The translations under genes were made by a program, and so were the position numbers. From Streptomyces panaciradicis (lineage in GTDB: Bacteria; Actinomycetota; Actinomycetes; Streptomycetales; Streptomycetaceae), in assembly GCF_023516615.1 (NCBI RefSeq), contig NZ_JAMGBF010000031.1:1-64000 (forward strand): 64,000 nucleotides of DNA, in the 5' to 3' direction. The notes beneath the pieces are model-generated. The model was given only the letters and a program-made list of their open reading frames with translations, was not told the origin of the DNA and did not search any database. Of the stretch, positions 36,518 to 45,243 are shown in pieces; the stretch's first letter is position 1, and every line of letters begins with the position of its first letter.

Positions 36518-37108
36518 GTGAACGACGGGGGATCGAAAAAGTGCTCGGCATGCCAGGAGCTGCTCCCGGTCGGCGCATTCGCGGCGAACAGATCGAGGCC
36601 TGACGGCCTGCAGGCGAACTGTCGCGAATGTGCGGCCGAGTACTACCGGCGACGCCAGGAAGCGCGGGGCAGGACGGTTCGGCAGAAGGTGGACGTGCCC
36701 GAGGGGCACAAGTTCTGCCGGACGTGCGGCGAGACCAAACCCCACGGCGAGTGGCATCGCAACGCGACTGCGTCCGATGGTCTCTCGACTCGCTGCAAGG
36801 CGTGCCGCGCGGTCCGGAGTCGGCAAGATCATCTGAAGCGTGAGTACGGCCTCACCGAAGCCGAGCGCGACGAAATGGTCGCTGCTCAAATGGGGCTGTG
36901 CGTGATCTGTCTAAAGGCTCCCGCCGCGCATGTGGATCATTGCCACAAGACGGGTAAGGTCCGAGGCGTACTGTGCTTCAACTGCAATTCGGCCATCGGC
37001 AAGTTGGGTGACGATCCCGACGCCGTCCGCCGGGCCGCCGCTTACTTGGAAGGAATCGCGTGGAAGCCAACACTCGTAGCACCGGGCGTCTACCAGCTGC
37101 CTTCCTGA
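36518..37108 (+). CDS. Endonuclease VII-like HNH protein between pup and prcB
   Basis: A 196-residue Cys-rich protein. Two zinc-ribbon-like repeats (CSAC...CREC near 9-38, CRTC...CKAC near 68-95) precede a treble-clef nuclease core like phage recombination endonuclease [34 protein letters not shown]. The family cleaves branched DNA, but members are also found as mobile HNH genes. Codon use looks less GC-rich than its neighbours. GTG at 36518 lacks a strong site and is coupled to pup. Its end overlaps prcB by 49 bases. In mycobacteria pup directly precedes prcB, so this is an insertion in the operon. Confidence 0.85.
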   Translation: MNDGGSKKCSACQELLPVGAFAANRSRPDGLQANCRECAAEYYRRRQEARGRTVRQKVDVPEGHKFCRTCGETKPHGEWHRNATASDGLSTRCKACRAVRSRQDHLKREYGLTEAERDEMVAAQMGLCVICLKAPAAHVDHCHKTGKVRGVLCFNCNSAIGKLGDDPDAVRRAAAYLEGIAWKPTLVAPGVYQLPS

Positions 37109-37905
37109 CGCCTGGGTCCTCGTCCTTCATGGACTTCCTGTCGGAGCACCAGCCTGAGATGCTGCCCGGCAACCGTCAACTGCCGCCCACGCAGGGTGTG
37201 ATCGAGGCGCCGCACGGCACCACGATCGTGGCCGTGACGTTCCCGGGCGGTGTCGTGCTGGCCGGTGACCGCCGGGCCACCATGGGCAACATGATCGCCC
37301 AGCGCGACATCGAGAAGGTCTTCCCCGCCGACGAGTACTCGGCCGTCGGTATCGCCGGCACCGCCGGTCTGGCCGTGGAGATGGTGAAGCTGTTCCAGCT
37401 GGAGCTGGAGCACTTCGAGAAGGTCGAGGGCGCCCAGCTGTCGCTGGAGGGCAAGGCGAACCGCCTGTCGACCATGATCCGTTCGAACCTGGGCATGGCG
37501 ATGCAGGGTCTGGCCGTGGTGCCTCTGTTCGCCGGGTACGACGTGGATCGGGAGAGGGGCCGGATCTTCTCCTACGACGTCACGGGCGGCCGCAGCGAGG
37601 AGCACGGCTACGCGGCCACGGGCTCCGGTTCGATCTTCGCGCGCGGGGCCATGAAGAAGCTCTACCGTGAGGATCTGACCGAGGACCAGGCCACCACGCT
37701 GGTGGTGCAGGCCCTGTACGACGCGGCAGACGACGACTCGGCGACCGGTGGTCCCGATGTCGCCCGCCGGATCTATCCGATCGTCACCGTGATCACCGAG
37801 GACGGTTTCCGCCGGCTGACGGAGGACGAGTCCTCCGAGATCGCCCGTTCGATCCTGGCGCGGCGGCTGGAGCAGCCCGACGGCCCGCGGGCCGCGCTGC
37901 TGTAG
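37060..37905 (+). CDS. prcB: 20S proteasome beta subunit
   Basis: A 281-residue catalytic subunit. A 53-residue propeptide is removed so that Thr54 (in [13 protein letters not shown]) becomes the N-terminal nucleophile; LAGDRRAT and the later [15 protein letters not shown] are typical. GTG at 37060 follows GGAAGGA with 5 bases spacing, inside the end of the HNH gene. It assembles with PrcA into the four-ring chamber that degrades pupylated proteins. Confidence 0.96.
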   Translation: MEANTRSTGRLPAAFLTPGSSSFMDFLSEHQPEMLPGNRQLPPTQGVIEAPHGTTIVAVTFPGGVVLAGDRRATMGNMIAQRDIEKVFPADEYSAVGIAGTAGLAVEMVKLFQLELEHFEKVEGAQLSLEGKANRLSTMIRSNLGMAMQGLAVVPLFAGYDVDRERGRIFSYDVTGGRSEEHGYAATGSGSIFARGAMKKLYREDLTEDQATTLVVQALYDAADDDSATGGPDVARRIYPIVTVITEDGFRRLTEDESSEIARSILARRLEQPDGPRAALL

Positions 37906-37964
37906 CGGCGGCCGGTCTTATCAAGGTGATCCAGTTGACCTCGACAGAAAGGGACGGGTAACCG

Positions 37965-38720
37965 GTGTCGACGCCGTTCTATGTCTCCCCCCAGCAGGCC
38001 ATGGCCGACCGGGCGGAGTACGCCCGCAAGGGCATCGCCCGTGGTCGCAGCCTGGTCGTGCTCCAGTACGCCGACGGCATCGTGTTCGTCGGTGAGAACC
38101 CGTCCCGTGCGCTGCACAAGTTCAGTGAGATCTACGACCGGATCGGTTTCGCGGCCGCCGGCAAGTACAACGAGTACGAGAATCTGCGGATCGGCGGTGT
38201 GCGCTACGCGGACCTGCGGGGGTACACCTACGACCGGGACGATGTGACGGCTCGCGGTCTGGCGAACGTCTACGCGCAGACGCTGGGCACGATCTTCTCC
38301 TCGGCCGGCGAGAAGCCGTACGAGGTGGAGCTGGTCGTGGCCGAGGTGGGTGAGACGCCGGAGGGTGATCAGATCTACCGGCTGCCGCACGACGGGTCGA
38401 TCGTGGACGAGCACGGTTCGGTCGCGGTGGGCGGCAACGCTGAGTTGATCAGCAACTACCTCGATCAGCAGCACCGGGAGGGCATGTCCCTCGCGGAGGG
38501 GCTGAAGCTGGCGGTGCAGGCTCTGTCGCGTGAGTCGAACGGCACGCAGCGGGAGATTCCCGCGGAGCGTCTTGAGGTGGCGGTGCTGGATCGTACGCGT
38601 CCGCAGGCGCGGAAGTTCAAGCGGATCGTGGGTCGGCAGCTGGCCCGGCTGCTGGAGGCCGGCGGGGCGTCGACGGAGGCGGAGAGCAGCACGGAGGGTG
38701 AGGGTCCGGACGAGGAGTAG
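37965..38720 (+). CDS. prcA: 20S proteasome alpha subunit
   Basis: A 251-residue alpha-type subunit that forms the outer gated rings. The N-terminus [22 protein letters not shown] is the alpha signature; no catalytic Thr is present. The acidic C-terminal tail ([14 protein letters not shown]) is disordered. GTG at 37965 follows AAGGGACGGGTAACCG. It comes 59 bases after prcB and converges on the LacI-family gene. Confidence 0.96.
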   Translation: MSTPFYVSPQQAMADRAEYARKGIARGRSLVVLQYADGIVFVGENPSRALHKFSEIYDRIGFAAAGKYNEYENLRIGGVRYADLRGYTYDRDDVTARGLANVYAQTLGTIFSSAGEKPYEVELVVAEVGETPEGDQIYRLPHDGSIVDEHGSVAVGGNAELISNYLDQQHREGMSLAEGLKLAVQALSRESNGTQREIPAERLEVAVLDRTRPQARKFKRIVGRQLARLLEAGGASTEAESSTEGEGPDEE

Positions 38721-38743
38721 TCCGCCACTGTTTTGTCCTGTGT

Positions 38744-38773
38744 GTGCCCCGGTCGCTGGTGCGGCCGGGGCAC
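38744..38773. terminator. Terminator between prcA and the LacI-family gene
   Basis: GTGCCCCGG (38744-38752) pairs with CCGGGGCAC (38765-38773) with a 12-base loop, in the 60-base gap between convergent stops. Confidence 0.7.
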
Positions 38774-38780
38774 GCGGCGT

Positions 38781-39797
38781 TCAGGAGGCGTTGGGCGGGG
38801 CTGTGGAGCCTCGTACGACCAGGGTGACGGGGATGTCGCCCGCGTCCGGTGTGCGGCCGTCCAGGACGGCCAGGAGGGCTTGCATGCCGCGTTCGCCGAC
38901 TGTCTCGGCGTCCAGGCGGACGGTGGTCAGTTCGGGTTCGAGGGCGGTGGCGAGGGCGAGGTCGTCGAGTCCGGTGACGGAGATGTCGTCGGGGATGCGC
39001 AGGCCGAGGCGGCGGATGGCCTTGTAGGCGCCGGCGGCGAGTTTGTCGTCGTCGCAGACGAGCGCGGTGGGGTGGGGGCCCGGTGCGGTGAGGGCGGTGG
39101 TCGTGGCGGTGAGGGCCGCTTCGATGGAGAGGGCGGAGTGGGCCGTGCGCACGGAGGTGCCGGGGGTGGTGGTGACGCGGTCGGCGAGTTCGCGTGCGCG
39201 GACCTCGAAGGTCCAGGAGGGGACGTCGGCGGCGAGGTGGAGGAAGCTGCGGTGTCCTTGGGCGAGGAGGTGGTCGGCGATCTGGCGGACGCCGTCGGTG
39301 ATGTCGAGGTTGACGGTCGCGGCGCCGAGGCTGCCTGCGGGGTCGCTGTCGAGCATGACGAGGGGCAGTTGGTCGCCGCGGATCTCGGTGAGGGCGTCGG
39401 CGGCCATGGAGGAGGCGATGACGCCGTCGAGGGCGGCCTGGGCGGAGGCGAAGGGGTCGCGGGCGGGGCCGATGCCGGCGGGGGAGGGGTAGAGGACGAC
39501 GCCGAAGCCGTGGCGGGCGGCGACGCGGGCGGCGCCGGTGTAGACGCCGGCGAAGAACTCGTTGGTGAGGGCGGGGACGACGAGGAGGACGGTGCGGGTG
39601 CGGCCGAGGCGGAGGTTGCGGGCGGCGAGGTTGGGGCGGTAGCCGAGGTCGCGGGCGGCTTCGCGGACGCGTTCGGCGGTGGCGGCGGAGACGCGGCCGC
39701 GCCATTTGTCGCCGAGGACCAGGGAGACGGCGGCCTGGGAGACGCCGGCGGCCTGGGCGACGTCTCGGCTCGTGGGGCGGGTGCTGCCTCGTGCCAC
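38781..39797 (-). CDS. LacI-family transcription regulator
   Basis: A 338-residue regulator. The N-terminal helix-turn-helix is TSRDVAQAAGVSQAAVSLVL and the hinge YRPNLAARNLRLGRTRTVLL; a periplasmic-binding-protein-like sugar domain fills the rest. GTG at 39797 follows GAAGGAG with 10 bases spacing. It is divergent from an MFS transporter gene, its probable target; two TACGTA palindromes lie between them. The ligand is unknown. The pair sits between prcA and pafA, inside an otherwise proteasomal block. Confidence 0.92.
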   Translation of the reverse strand: MARGSTRPTSRDVAQAAGVSQAAVSLVLGDKWRGRVSAATAERVREAARDLGYRPNLAARNLRLGRTRTVLLVVPALTNEFFAGVYTGAARVAARHGFGVVLYPSPAGIGPARDPFASAQAALDGVIASSMAADALTEIRGDQLPLVMLDSDPAGSLGAATVNLDITDGVRQIADHLLAQGHRSFLHLAADVPSWTFEVRARELADRVTTTPGTSVRTAHSALSIEAALTATTTALTAPGPHPTALVCDDDKLAAGAYKAIRRLGLRIPDDISVTGLDDLALATALEPELTTVRLDAETVGERGMQALLAVLDGRTPDAGDIPVTLVVRGSTAPPNAS

Positions 39798-39841
39798 CGT
39801 CGGCCTGCTCCTTCGTGTGGACTGGTGAACAGCGCACATGG

Positions 39842-39868
39842 TACGTATGGGAGTCGACGTTATACGTA
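39842..39868. promoter_or_regulatory. Inverted repeat between the LacI-family and MFS genes
   Basis: TACGTAT (39842-39848) and ATACGTA (39862-39868) form a perfect inverted repeat; the two TACGTA cores are 21 bases apart, two helical turns. It lies in the 88-base divergent promoter region and could bind the regulator. Confidence 0.5.
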
Positions 39869-39885
39869 AAACTTGGAGGCGGGGC

Positions 39886-41145
39886 ATGGCCGCGGGATAC
39901 CTGGAGATCCTCAGGGCGCGGCATGCCGCGCGTCTGCTGGCGGGCACGCTGGTGGGCCGGCTGCCCAATGCCACCGCGGCCATCGCGATCGTGCTGTTCG
40001 TCCGCGCGGAGGGCGGCACGTACAGCCTGGCCGGCGCGCTGGCGGCGGTGTACGGGGTGGCCAACGCGGTCGGGCAGCCGGTGCTCGGGCGGCTGGTGGA
40101 CCTGCACGGGCAGCCCCGTGTGCAGCTGCCCGCCGCGCTCGCCTCGGCGCTCGCCATGGCCTGCTTCGCCGTCACGGACACCGATCCGCTCGCGCTCGCC
40201 TATGTGTGCGTGGCGGCCGCCGGGCTGTTCACGCCGCCTCTGGAGGGCGGTCTGCGGGCGCTGTGGCCGGGTGTGCTGGGCCGGGAGGAGCAGGTGCACA
40301 CGGCGTACGCGATGGACGCCGTGGCGCAGGAGGTGATGTTCGCGGCCGGGCCGCTGCTGGTGACGCTGTGCGTGTCGCTGTGGTCGGCGGGGGCGGCGCT
40401 GGTGGTGGTGAACGTCCTCGGGGTCCTCGGGGCGCTGTCGGTGGTGGTGTCGCCGCCTTCGCGTGCGTGGCGGTCGGCGCCGCGCGAGGCGCACTGGCTG
40501 GGCGCGCTGCGTTCTCCGGGGCTGCTGGCGCTGCTGGGGGCGTTCCTGTTCGTGGGCATGGCGCTGGGGTCGATCACGGTGGCTTCGGTGCCGTATGCCG
40601 ACGAGCACGGCGGGGACGCGGTGTACGGCTGGATCATGGCGGCGATCGGGCTGGGCGCGCTGGTCGGGGGGACGGTGTACGGGGCGCGGCGGTGGACCGG
40701 GGAGCCGGCGCGGCGACTGCAGGTCCTGGTCGCTCTTCTGGCGGTGTGTTACCTGCCGCTGATGCTCATGCCGGGTGCGGTGGCGATGGTGTTGCTGACG
40801 GTGGTCGCCGGGTTGTTCCTGGCGCCGGTCATCGCGTGCGCGTTCGTCCTGGTGGACCGGCACGCGCCGCGGGGGACGGTGACGGAGGCGTTCTCGTGGA
40901 TCGTGACGACGTTCACGGTCGGGGCGTCGGTGGGAACGGGCCTGGCGGGTCCGGTCGTCGAGGCGGGCGGGGCCGTGTGGGGGTACGCCGTTCCGGGTGC
41001 GGCGGGGGGTGTGTCGCTGCTGGTCCTGCTGGCCACGGGGCGGGTCCTCGCAGCTCCCGGCGGGCCGCGGGTAGTTGCCGCTTGTTCGGAAAATGATCCA
41101 AACCGTGCCGTCGAACCCCGTTTCAGCTCAGGGGATCGGGCGTAA
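39886..41145 (+). CDS. Major facilitator superfamily transporter
   Basis: A 419-residue MFS protein with 12 predicted membrane helices. The loop after TM2, GRLVDLHGQPRVQL, matches the MFS A motif. No substrate-specific motif is recognised; relatives are annotated as efflux-type permeases. ATG at 39886 follows GGAGG with 6 bases spacing; an in-frame ATG at 39838 would overlap the control region. Divergent from the LacI-family regulator; only 9 bases before pafA, whose -10 box includes this gene's stop codon. Confidence 0.88.
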   Translation: MAAGYLEILRARHAARLLAGTLVGRLPNATAAIAIVLFVRAEGGTYSLAGALAAVYGVANAVGQPVLGRLVDLHGQPRVQLPAALASALAMACFAVTDTDPLALAYVCVAAAGLFTPPLEGGLRALWPGVLGREEQVHTAYAMDAVAQEVMFAAGPLLVTLCVSLWSAGAALVVVNVLGVLGALSVVVSPPSRAWRSAPREAHWLGALRSPGLLALLGAFLFVGMALGSITVASVPYADEHGGDAVYGWIMAAIGLGALVGGTVYGARRWTGEPARRLQVLVALLAVCYLPLMLMPGAVAMVLLTVVAGLFLAPVIACAFVLVDRHAPRGTVTEAFSWIVTTFTVGASVGTGLAGPVVEAGGAVWGYAVPGAAGGVSLLVLLATGRVLAAPGGPRVVAACSENDPNRAVEPRFSSGDRA

Positions 41146-41148
41146 TGT
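41143..41148 (+). promoter_or_regulatory. -10 box of a probably leaderless pafA mRNA
   Basis: TAATGT is followed by 6 bases and then ATG of pafA; its first three bases are the TAA stop of the MFS gene. TTTCAG at 41121-41126 is a possible -35 at 16 bases. This would let pafA be expressed independently of the LacI-controlled transporter. Confidence 0.45.
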
Positions 41149-41154
41149 TCAGTC

Positions 41155-42516
41155 ATGGACCGCCGCATTTTCGGGCTGGAGAACGAGTACGGCGTCACAT
41201 GTACGTTCAGGGGACAGCGCCGCCTGTCTCCCGACGAGGTGGCGCGGTACCTCTTCCGCCGTGTCGTGTCATGGGGCCGCAGCAGCAATGTCTTTCTGCG
41301 AAACGGCGCCCGCCTCTATCTCGACGTGGGCTCACATCCGGAATACGCGACACCCGAATGTGACAACGTGACCGAACTGGTCACCCACGACAAGGCCGGC
41401 GAGCGCATTCTGGAAGGGCTTCTGGTAGACGCCGAACGACGCCTGCACGAGGAGGGAATCGCGGGCGACGTCTACCTCTTCAAGAACAACACCGACTCGG
41501 CGGGGAACTCCTACGGTTGTCATGAGAACTATCTCGTGGCCCGGCACGGGGAGTTCTCGCGGCTGGCGGACATCCTCATCCCGTTCCTGGTCACGCGACA
41601 GCTGTTGTGCGGGGCGGGCAAGGTGCTGCAGACGCCGCGCGGTGCGGTGTACTGCGTCAGCCAGCGGGCCGAGCACATCTGGGAGGGCGTCTCCTCGGCG
41701 ACGACCCGTTCCCGGCCGATCATCAACACCCGCGACGAACCGCACGCGGACGCCGAGCGCTACCGCCGGCTGCATGTGATCGTGGGCGACTCGAACATGT
41801 CCGAGACGACCATGCTGCTGAAGGTCGGGGCGACCGACCTGGTGCTGCGCATGATCGAGGCGGGCACCGTGATGCGTGACCTGACCCTGGAGAACCCGAT
41901 CCGGGCGATCCGCGAGGTCAGCCACGACATCACCGGCCGGCGCAAGGTGCGCCTGGCCAGCGGCCGGGAGGCCTCCGCGCTGGAGGTGCAGCGCGAGTAC
42001 TACGAGAAGGCCGTGGACTTCTGCGAGCGCCGCGGTATCCGTACCGGCACCGTCGAGCAGGTCCTGGAGCTGTGGGGCCGCACGCTGGACTCGATCGAGT
42101 CCGAGGACCTGGACCGTATCGGCACCGAGATCGACTGGGTGATGAAGTACAAGCTCATCGAGCGGTACCGGGCCAAGCACAACATGACCATGTCCCACCC
42201 GAGGGTCGCGCAGATAGACCTCGCCTACCACGACATCCACCGCCGTCGTGGCCTGTACTACCTGCTCGAGAAGAAGGGCCAAGCGGCCCGTATCTGCAAC
42301 GACTTGAAGATCTTCGAGGGCAAGTCCGTGCCGCCGCAGACCACTCGGGCCCGGCTGCGCGGTGACTTCATCCGCAGGGCCCAGGAGCAGCGCCGGGACT
42401 TCACGGTCGACTGGGTGCATCTCAAGCTCAACGACCAGGCGCAGCGCACGGTGTTGTGCAAGGACCCGTTCCGTTCGGTGGACGACCGGGTGGAGAAGCT
42501 GATCGCGGGAATGTGA
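41155..42516 (+). CDS. pafA: Pup-protein ligase PafA
   Basis: A 453-residue carboxylate-amine ligase-like enzyme that uses ATP to join deamidated Pup to substrate lysines. It starts [16 protein letters not shown], with the catalytic-site Glu, and contains [20 protein letters not shown] and [20 protein letters not shown] in common with Dop; it lacks the long Dop loop. Length is typical. It probably has its own leaderless start and is followed by a double hairpin. Confidence 0.96.
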   Translation: MDRRIFGLENEYGVTCTFRGQRRLSPDEVARYLFRRVVSWGRSSNVFLRNGARLYLDVGSHPEYATPECDNVTELVTHDKAGERILEGLLVDAERRLHEEGIAGDVYLFKNNTDSAGNSYGCHENYLVARHGEFSRLADILIPFLVTRQLLCGAGKVLQTPRGAVYCVSQRAEHIWEGVSSATTRSRPIINTRDEPHADAERYRRLHVIVGDSNMSETTMLLKVGATDLVLRMIEAGTVMRDLTLENPIRAIREVSHDITGRRKVRLASGREASALEVQREYYEKAVDFCERRGIRTGTVEQVLELWGRTLDSIESEDLDRIGTEIDWVMKYKLIERYRAKHNMTMSHPRVAQIDLAYHDIHRRRGLYYLLEKKGQAARICNDLKIFEGKSVPPQTTRARLRGDFIRRAQEQRRDFTVDWVHLKLNDQAQRTVLCKDPFRSVDDRVEKLIAGM

Positions 42517-42532
42517 GCGATGTGAGGTACCT

Positions 42533-42589
42533 GTTCCGGTGAAAGACCGGAACGCAACGCGGGCGCCGTACGTTTTCAGTGCGGCGCCC
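42533..42589 (+). terminator. Tandem hairpins after pafA
   Basis: GTTCCGGT/ACCGGAAC (42533-42540, 42546-42553) with a GAAAG loop, then GGGCGCCG/CGGCGCCC (42561-42568, 42582-42589). Confidence 0.75.
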
Positions 42590-42651
42590 TTCTCACGCCG
42601 TAGAGTTGCGCGCACGCCAGTCCACAAGATCGACCGATTGAGGCCCCCACC

Positions 42652-43656
42652 GTGCGCCGACGCTCCCTACTCATCGCCGTGCCCGCCGGATTCGCCACGC
42701 TCGCCGCGTGCGGCGACGGCGGCAAGTCCGACTCGGCCAAGGCCAGCGACAGCGCGTCGCCCTCCGCCTCGGCCACGTCCGCCGCGCCGCCGCCGAAGAT
42801 CGTCGACGGTCCGCTGCCGGCGGTCACCGCGGGCACGAAGTTCGGTGAGAAGCCGACCGTGGCGAAGGGCAGCGGCGATCCGTCGAAGCAGCTCGCGGTG
42901 AAGACGCTCATCGCGGGCAGCGGCAAGACCGTCGCGGAGAACGACTACATCCAGGCCCACTACCTCGGCCAGATCTGGAACACGGCGAAGGTCTTCGACA
43001 ACTCCTACGACCGCAAGTCCCCGCTGCTCATCCAGCTGGCGCAGGGCAGCATCATCGACGGCTGGCGCTATGCCCTGGCCGGCAAGAAGGTCGGCAGCCG
43101 CGTCATGTTCTCGGTCCCGCCGACCTGGGGGTACGGCACGTCGGGCAATGCGCAGGCGGGCATCAAGGGCACCGACACGCTGGTGTTCGTCGCCGACATC
43201 CAGGACACGTTCAACGCGTCGAGCTCGGCGAAGGGCACGAACGTCGCGCAGAGCGACGCGAAACTGCCCAAGGTCGGCACCAACACCGACGGCAAGGCGC
43301 CCTCGATCGAGGTGCCCAAGGGCGCCGCGCCGACGACGCTGGTGTCGAAGTACGTCATCGAGGGCGACGGGGACGAGGTCAAGGCCGACAGCAGCGTCCT
43401 GGTGCAGTACAAGGGCGTGCTGTGGGACGGCGGCAAGGAGTTCGACTCGACGTACGGCCGCAAGGCGCTGATGTCGTTCTCGCTGCAGCAGGTCGTCAAG
43501 GGCTGGGCGCAGGGCCTGACCGGCAAGAAGGTGGGCAGCCGTGTCCTGATCGTGGTGCCGCCGAAGCTGGGTTACGGCGACAACCCGCCGCCCAACAGCG
43601 GCATCAAGAAGGACTCGGTGCTGGTCTTCTCGGTCGACATCCTCGCGAAGATGTAG
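42652..43656 (+). CDS. Lipoprotein with two FKBP-type peptidyl-prolyl isomerase domains
   Basis: A 334-residue surface lipoprotein: signal with FATLAAC (Cys20), then a Ser/Ala/Pro linker. Two FKBP domains follow, about 75-185 (AHYLGQIWNTAKVFDNSYDR...) and 230-334 (VQYKGVLWDGGKEFDSTYGR...YGDNPPP). Each assists folding at proline bonds outside the membrane. Active-site aromatic residues are partly kept in domain 2. GTG at 42652 begins the basic signal MRRRS. It lies between pafA and a cytoplasmic FKBP gene. Confidence 0.93.
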   Translation: MRRRSLLIAVPAGFATLAACGDGGKSDSAKASDSASPSASATSAAPPPKIVDGPLPAVTAGTKFGEKPTVAKGSGDPSKQLAVKTLIAGSGKTVAENDYIQAHYLGQIWNTAKVFDNSYDRKSPLLIQLAQGSIIDGWRYALAGKKVGSRVMFSVPPTWGYGTSGNAQAGIKGTDTLVFVADIQDTFNASSSAKGTNVAQSDAKLPKVGTNTDGKAPSIEVPKGAAPTTLVSKYVIEGDGDEVKADSSVLVQYKGVLWDGGKEFDSTYGRKALMSFSLQQVVKGWAQGLTGKKVGSRVLIVVPPKLGYGDNPPPNSGIKKDSVLVFSVDILAKM

Positions 43657-43713
43657 CGCCGTGAGGTGTAAGACTGTGCGTGTTGCCTTTCCGACAAGCA
43701 GGAGCTGAAAGAC

Positions 43714-44085
43714 GTGAGCATCGAGAAGCCCGAGATCGACTTCCCGGGCGGCGAGCCCCCGGCGGACCTCGAGATCAAGGACATCTGGGAGGGCGACGGC
43801 GCCGTTGCGCAGGCCGGGCAGACCGTCACCGTCCACTACGTGGGCGTGGCCTTCAGCACCGGTGAGGAGTTCGACGCCAGCTGGAACCGCGGCACCCCGT
43901 TCCGCTTCCCGCTGGGCGGCGGCCGCGTCATCAAGGGCTGGGACCAGGGTGTGCAAGGCATGAAGGTCGGCGGCCGCCGCCAGCTGACCATTCCGGCCCG
44001 CCTCGCCTACGGCAACCAGAGCCCGACCCCGGCGATCAAGCCGGGCGAGACGCTGATCTTCGTGGTCGACCTGCTCGGCGTCTGA
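43714..44085 (+). CDS. Cytoplasmic FKBP-type peptidyl-prolyl isomerase
   Basis: A 123-residue single-domain FKBP. Typical residues are seen in TVHYVGVAFSTGEEFDASW, GRVIKGWDQGVQGMKVGGRR and IPARLAYGNQ. It has no signal. GTG at 43714 follows CAGGAGCTGAAAGAC. It follows the lipoprotein FKBP by 57 bases and precedes pafB; both FKBP genes interrupt the pafA-pafBC order seen in mycobacteria. Confidence 0.94.
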   Translation: MSIEKPEIDFPGGEPPADLEIKDIWEGDGAVAQAGQTVTVHYVGVAFSTGEEFDASWNRGTPFRFPLGGGRVIKGWDQGVQGMKVGGRRQLTIPARLAYGNQSPTPAIKPGETLIFVVDLLGV

Positions 44086-44205
44086 TCGTCGTACCGCGTT
44101 CGGTCGCGGTCGTACGGGATCGGTTCACGGTCGGTTCGTCGTGCGACGGCCGACCGGACCCGATCACCTGGGGTCCATGCCTGCCCGGGCATGGGCCCTC
44201 GGCTT

Positions 44206-44233
44206 TTGCCGCGCCACTTCGGGGCGGTACGGT
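44206..44233 (+). promoter_or_regulatory. Probable pafBC promoter
   Basis: TTGCCG (44206-44211), a 16-base spacer and TACGGT (44228-44233) form a standard housekeeping-type promoter, about 38 bases before the GTG of pafB. It does not match the RecA-NDp form. Confidence 0.4.
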
Positions 44234-44270
44234 CAACGTCGTCAAGGACCATAGGGAGGCGAAGGGCGTC

Positions 44271-45224
44271 GTGGCCATTGCCAAGGCCGAGCGGCTGATG
44301 AACCTGGCGCTGTGTCTGCTCGGGACGCGGCGGCCGCTCAGCAAGCGCGAGCTGCGTGAGTCCATCGAGGCGTACCTTGAGGCCAGCTCGGAGGACGCCT
44401 TCAGCCGGATGTTCGAGCGCGACAAGGACGATCTGCGCGAACTGGGCCTGGTCATCGAGACGGTGGAGAACCTCGACGGCGAGGTCGGCTACCTGGCCCG
44501 CCGTGACAGCAACCGTCTGCCCCCCGTCACCCTGGACGCCGAGGAGGCCGCCGCGCTGGGCCTGGCCGCCAAGGTCTGGCAGCAGGCCCGGCTCGCCGGT
44601 GCGGCCAGCGGCGCCCTGCAGAAGCTGCGCGCGGCCGGGCTGCCCGAGGACTTCGACCCGTACGAGGCGCATGGCGCCCTGGAGCCGCGCATCCCGGTGC
44701 ACGAGGCCGCGTTCGAGCCGCTGATGCTGGCCTGCCGCGACCGGCGTCCCGTCGTCTTCGACTACCGCAAGGCCAACGCCGCCCGCCCCGAGCCCCGGCA
44801 TGTGGAGCCGTGGGCGCTGGAGTGCTGGCGCGGCCACTGGTACCTGGCCGGTTTCGACCGCGACCGGGGTGCCGAGCGGGTGTTCAGGCTGTCGCGGATC
44901 ACCGGCAAGGTCCGCAGCCGCGGCGGCCGGTTCACCGTCGAGATCCCGGACGTCGTCACCGTCCGTGAGACAGTCGCGAGCTGGGCGGGGGAGACCGCGG
45001 ACCGTTCCGCGCTGATCCGGCTGCGCTCGGGCGCGGGGTACCCCCTTCGGGCGAAAGCCACCTCGGTGCGGGAACTCGGCGACGGGTGGGACGAGTTGGA
45101 GATTCCGTACGGGCACGGGCTGGATGCCTGGCTGGTGGAGTTCGGGCCGGACGTGGTGGTGCTGGAGCCGGCCGAGCTGCGCGCGGACGTGGTGGACCGG
45201 CTGCGTGCCGTGGCCAAGGGCTGA
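44271..45224 (+). CDS. pafB: WYL-domain transcription activator PafB
   Basis: A 317-residue protein with an N-terminal winged helix-turn-helix (about 5-60: LCLLGTRRPLSKRELRESIEAY) and a WYL domain (about 140-220: VVFDYRKANAARPEPRHVEPWALECWRGHWYLAGFD), then a WCX-type C-terminal extension. In mycobacteria PafB and PafC together activate LexA-independent DNA-damage genes; the WYL domain senses a nucleic-acid signal. GTG at 44271 follows AGGGAGGCGAAGGGC. 19 bases separate it from pafC. Confidence 0.92.
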   Translation: MAIAKAERLMNLALCLLGTRRPLSKRELRESIEAYLEASSEDAFSRMFERDKDDLRELGLVIETVENLDGEVGYLARRDSNRLPPVTLDAEEAAALGLAAKVWQQARLAGAASGALQKLRAAGLPEDFDPYEAHGALEPRIPVHEAAFEPLMLACRDRRPVVFDYRKANAARPEPRHVEPWALECWRGHWYLAGFDRDRGAERVFRLSRITGKVRSRGGRFTVEIPDVVTVRETVASWAGETADRSALIRLRSGAGYPLRAKATSVRELGDGWDELEIPYGHGLDAWLVEFGPDVVVLEPAELRADVVDRLRAVAKG

Positions 45225-45243
45225 GGGGGAGCGGAGCGAAGCA

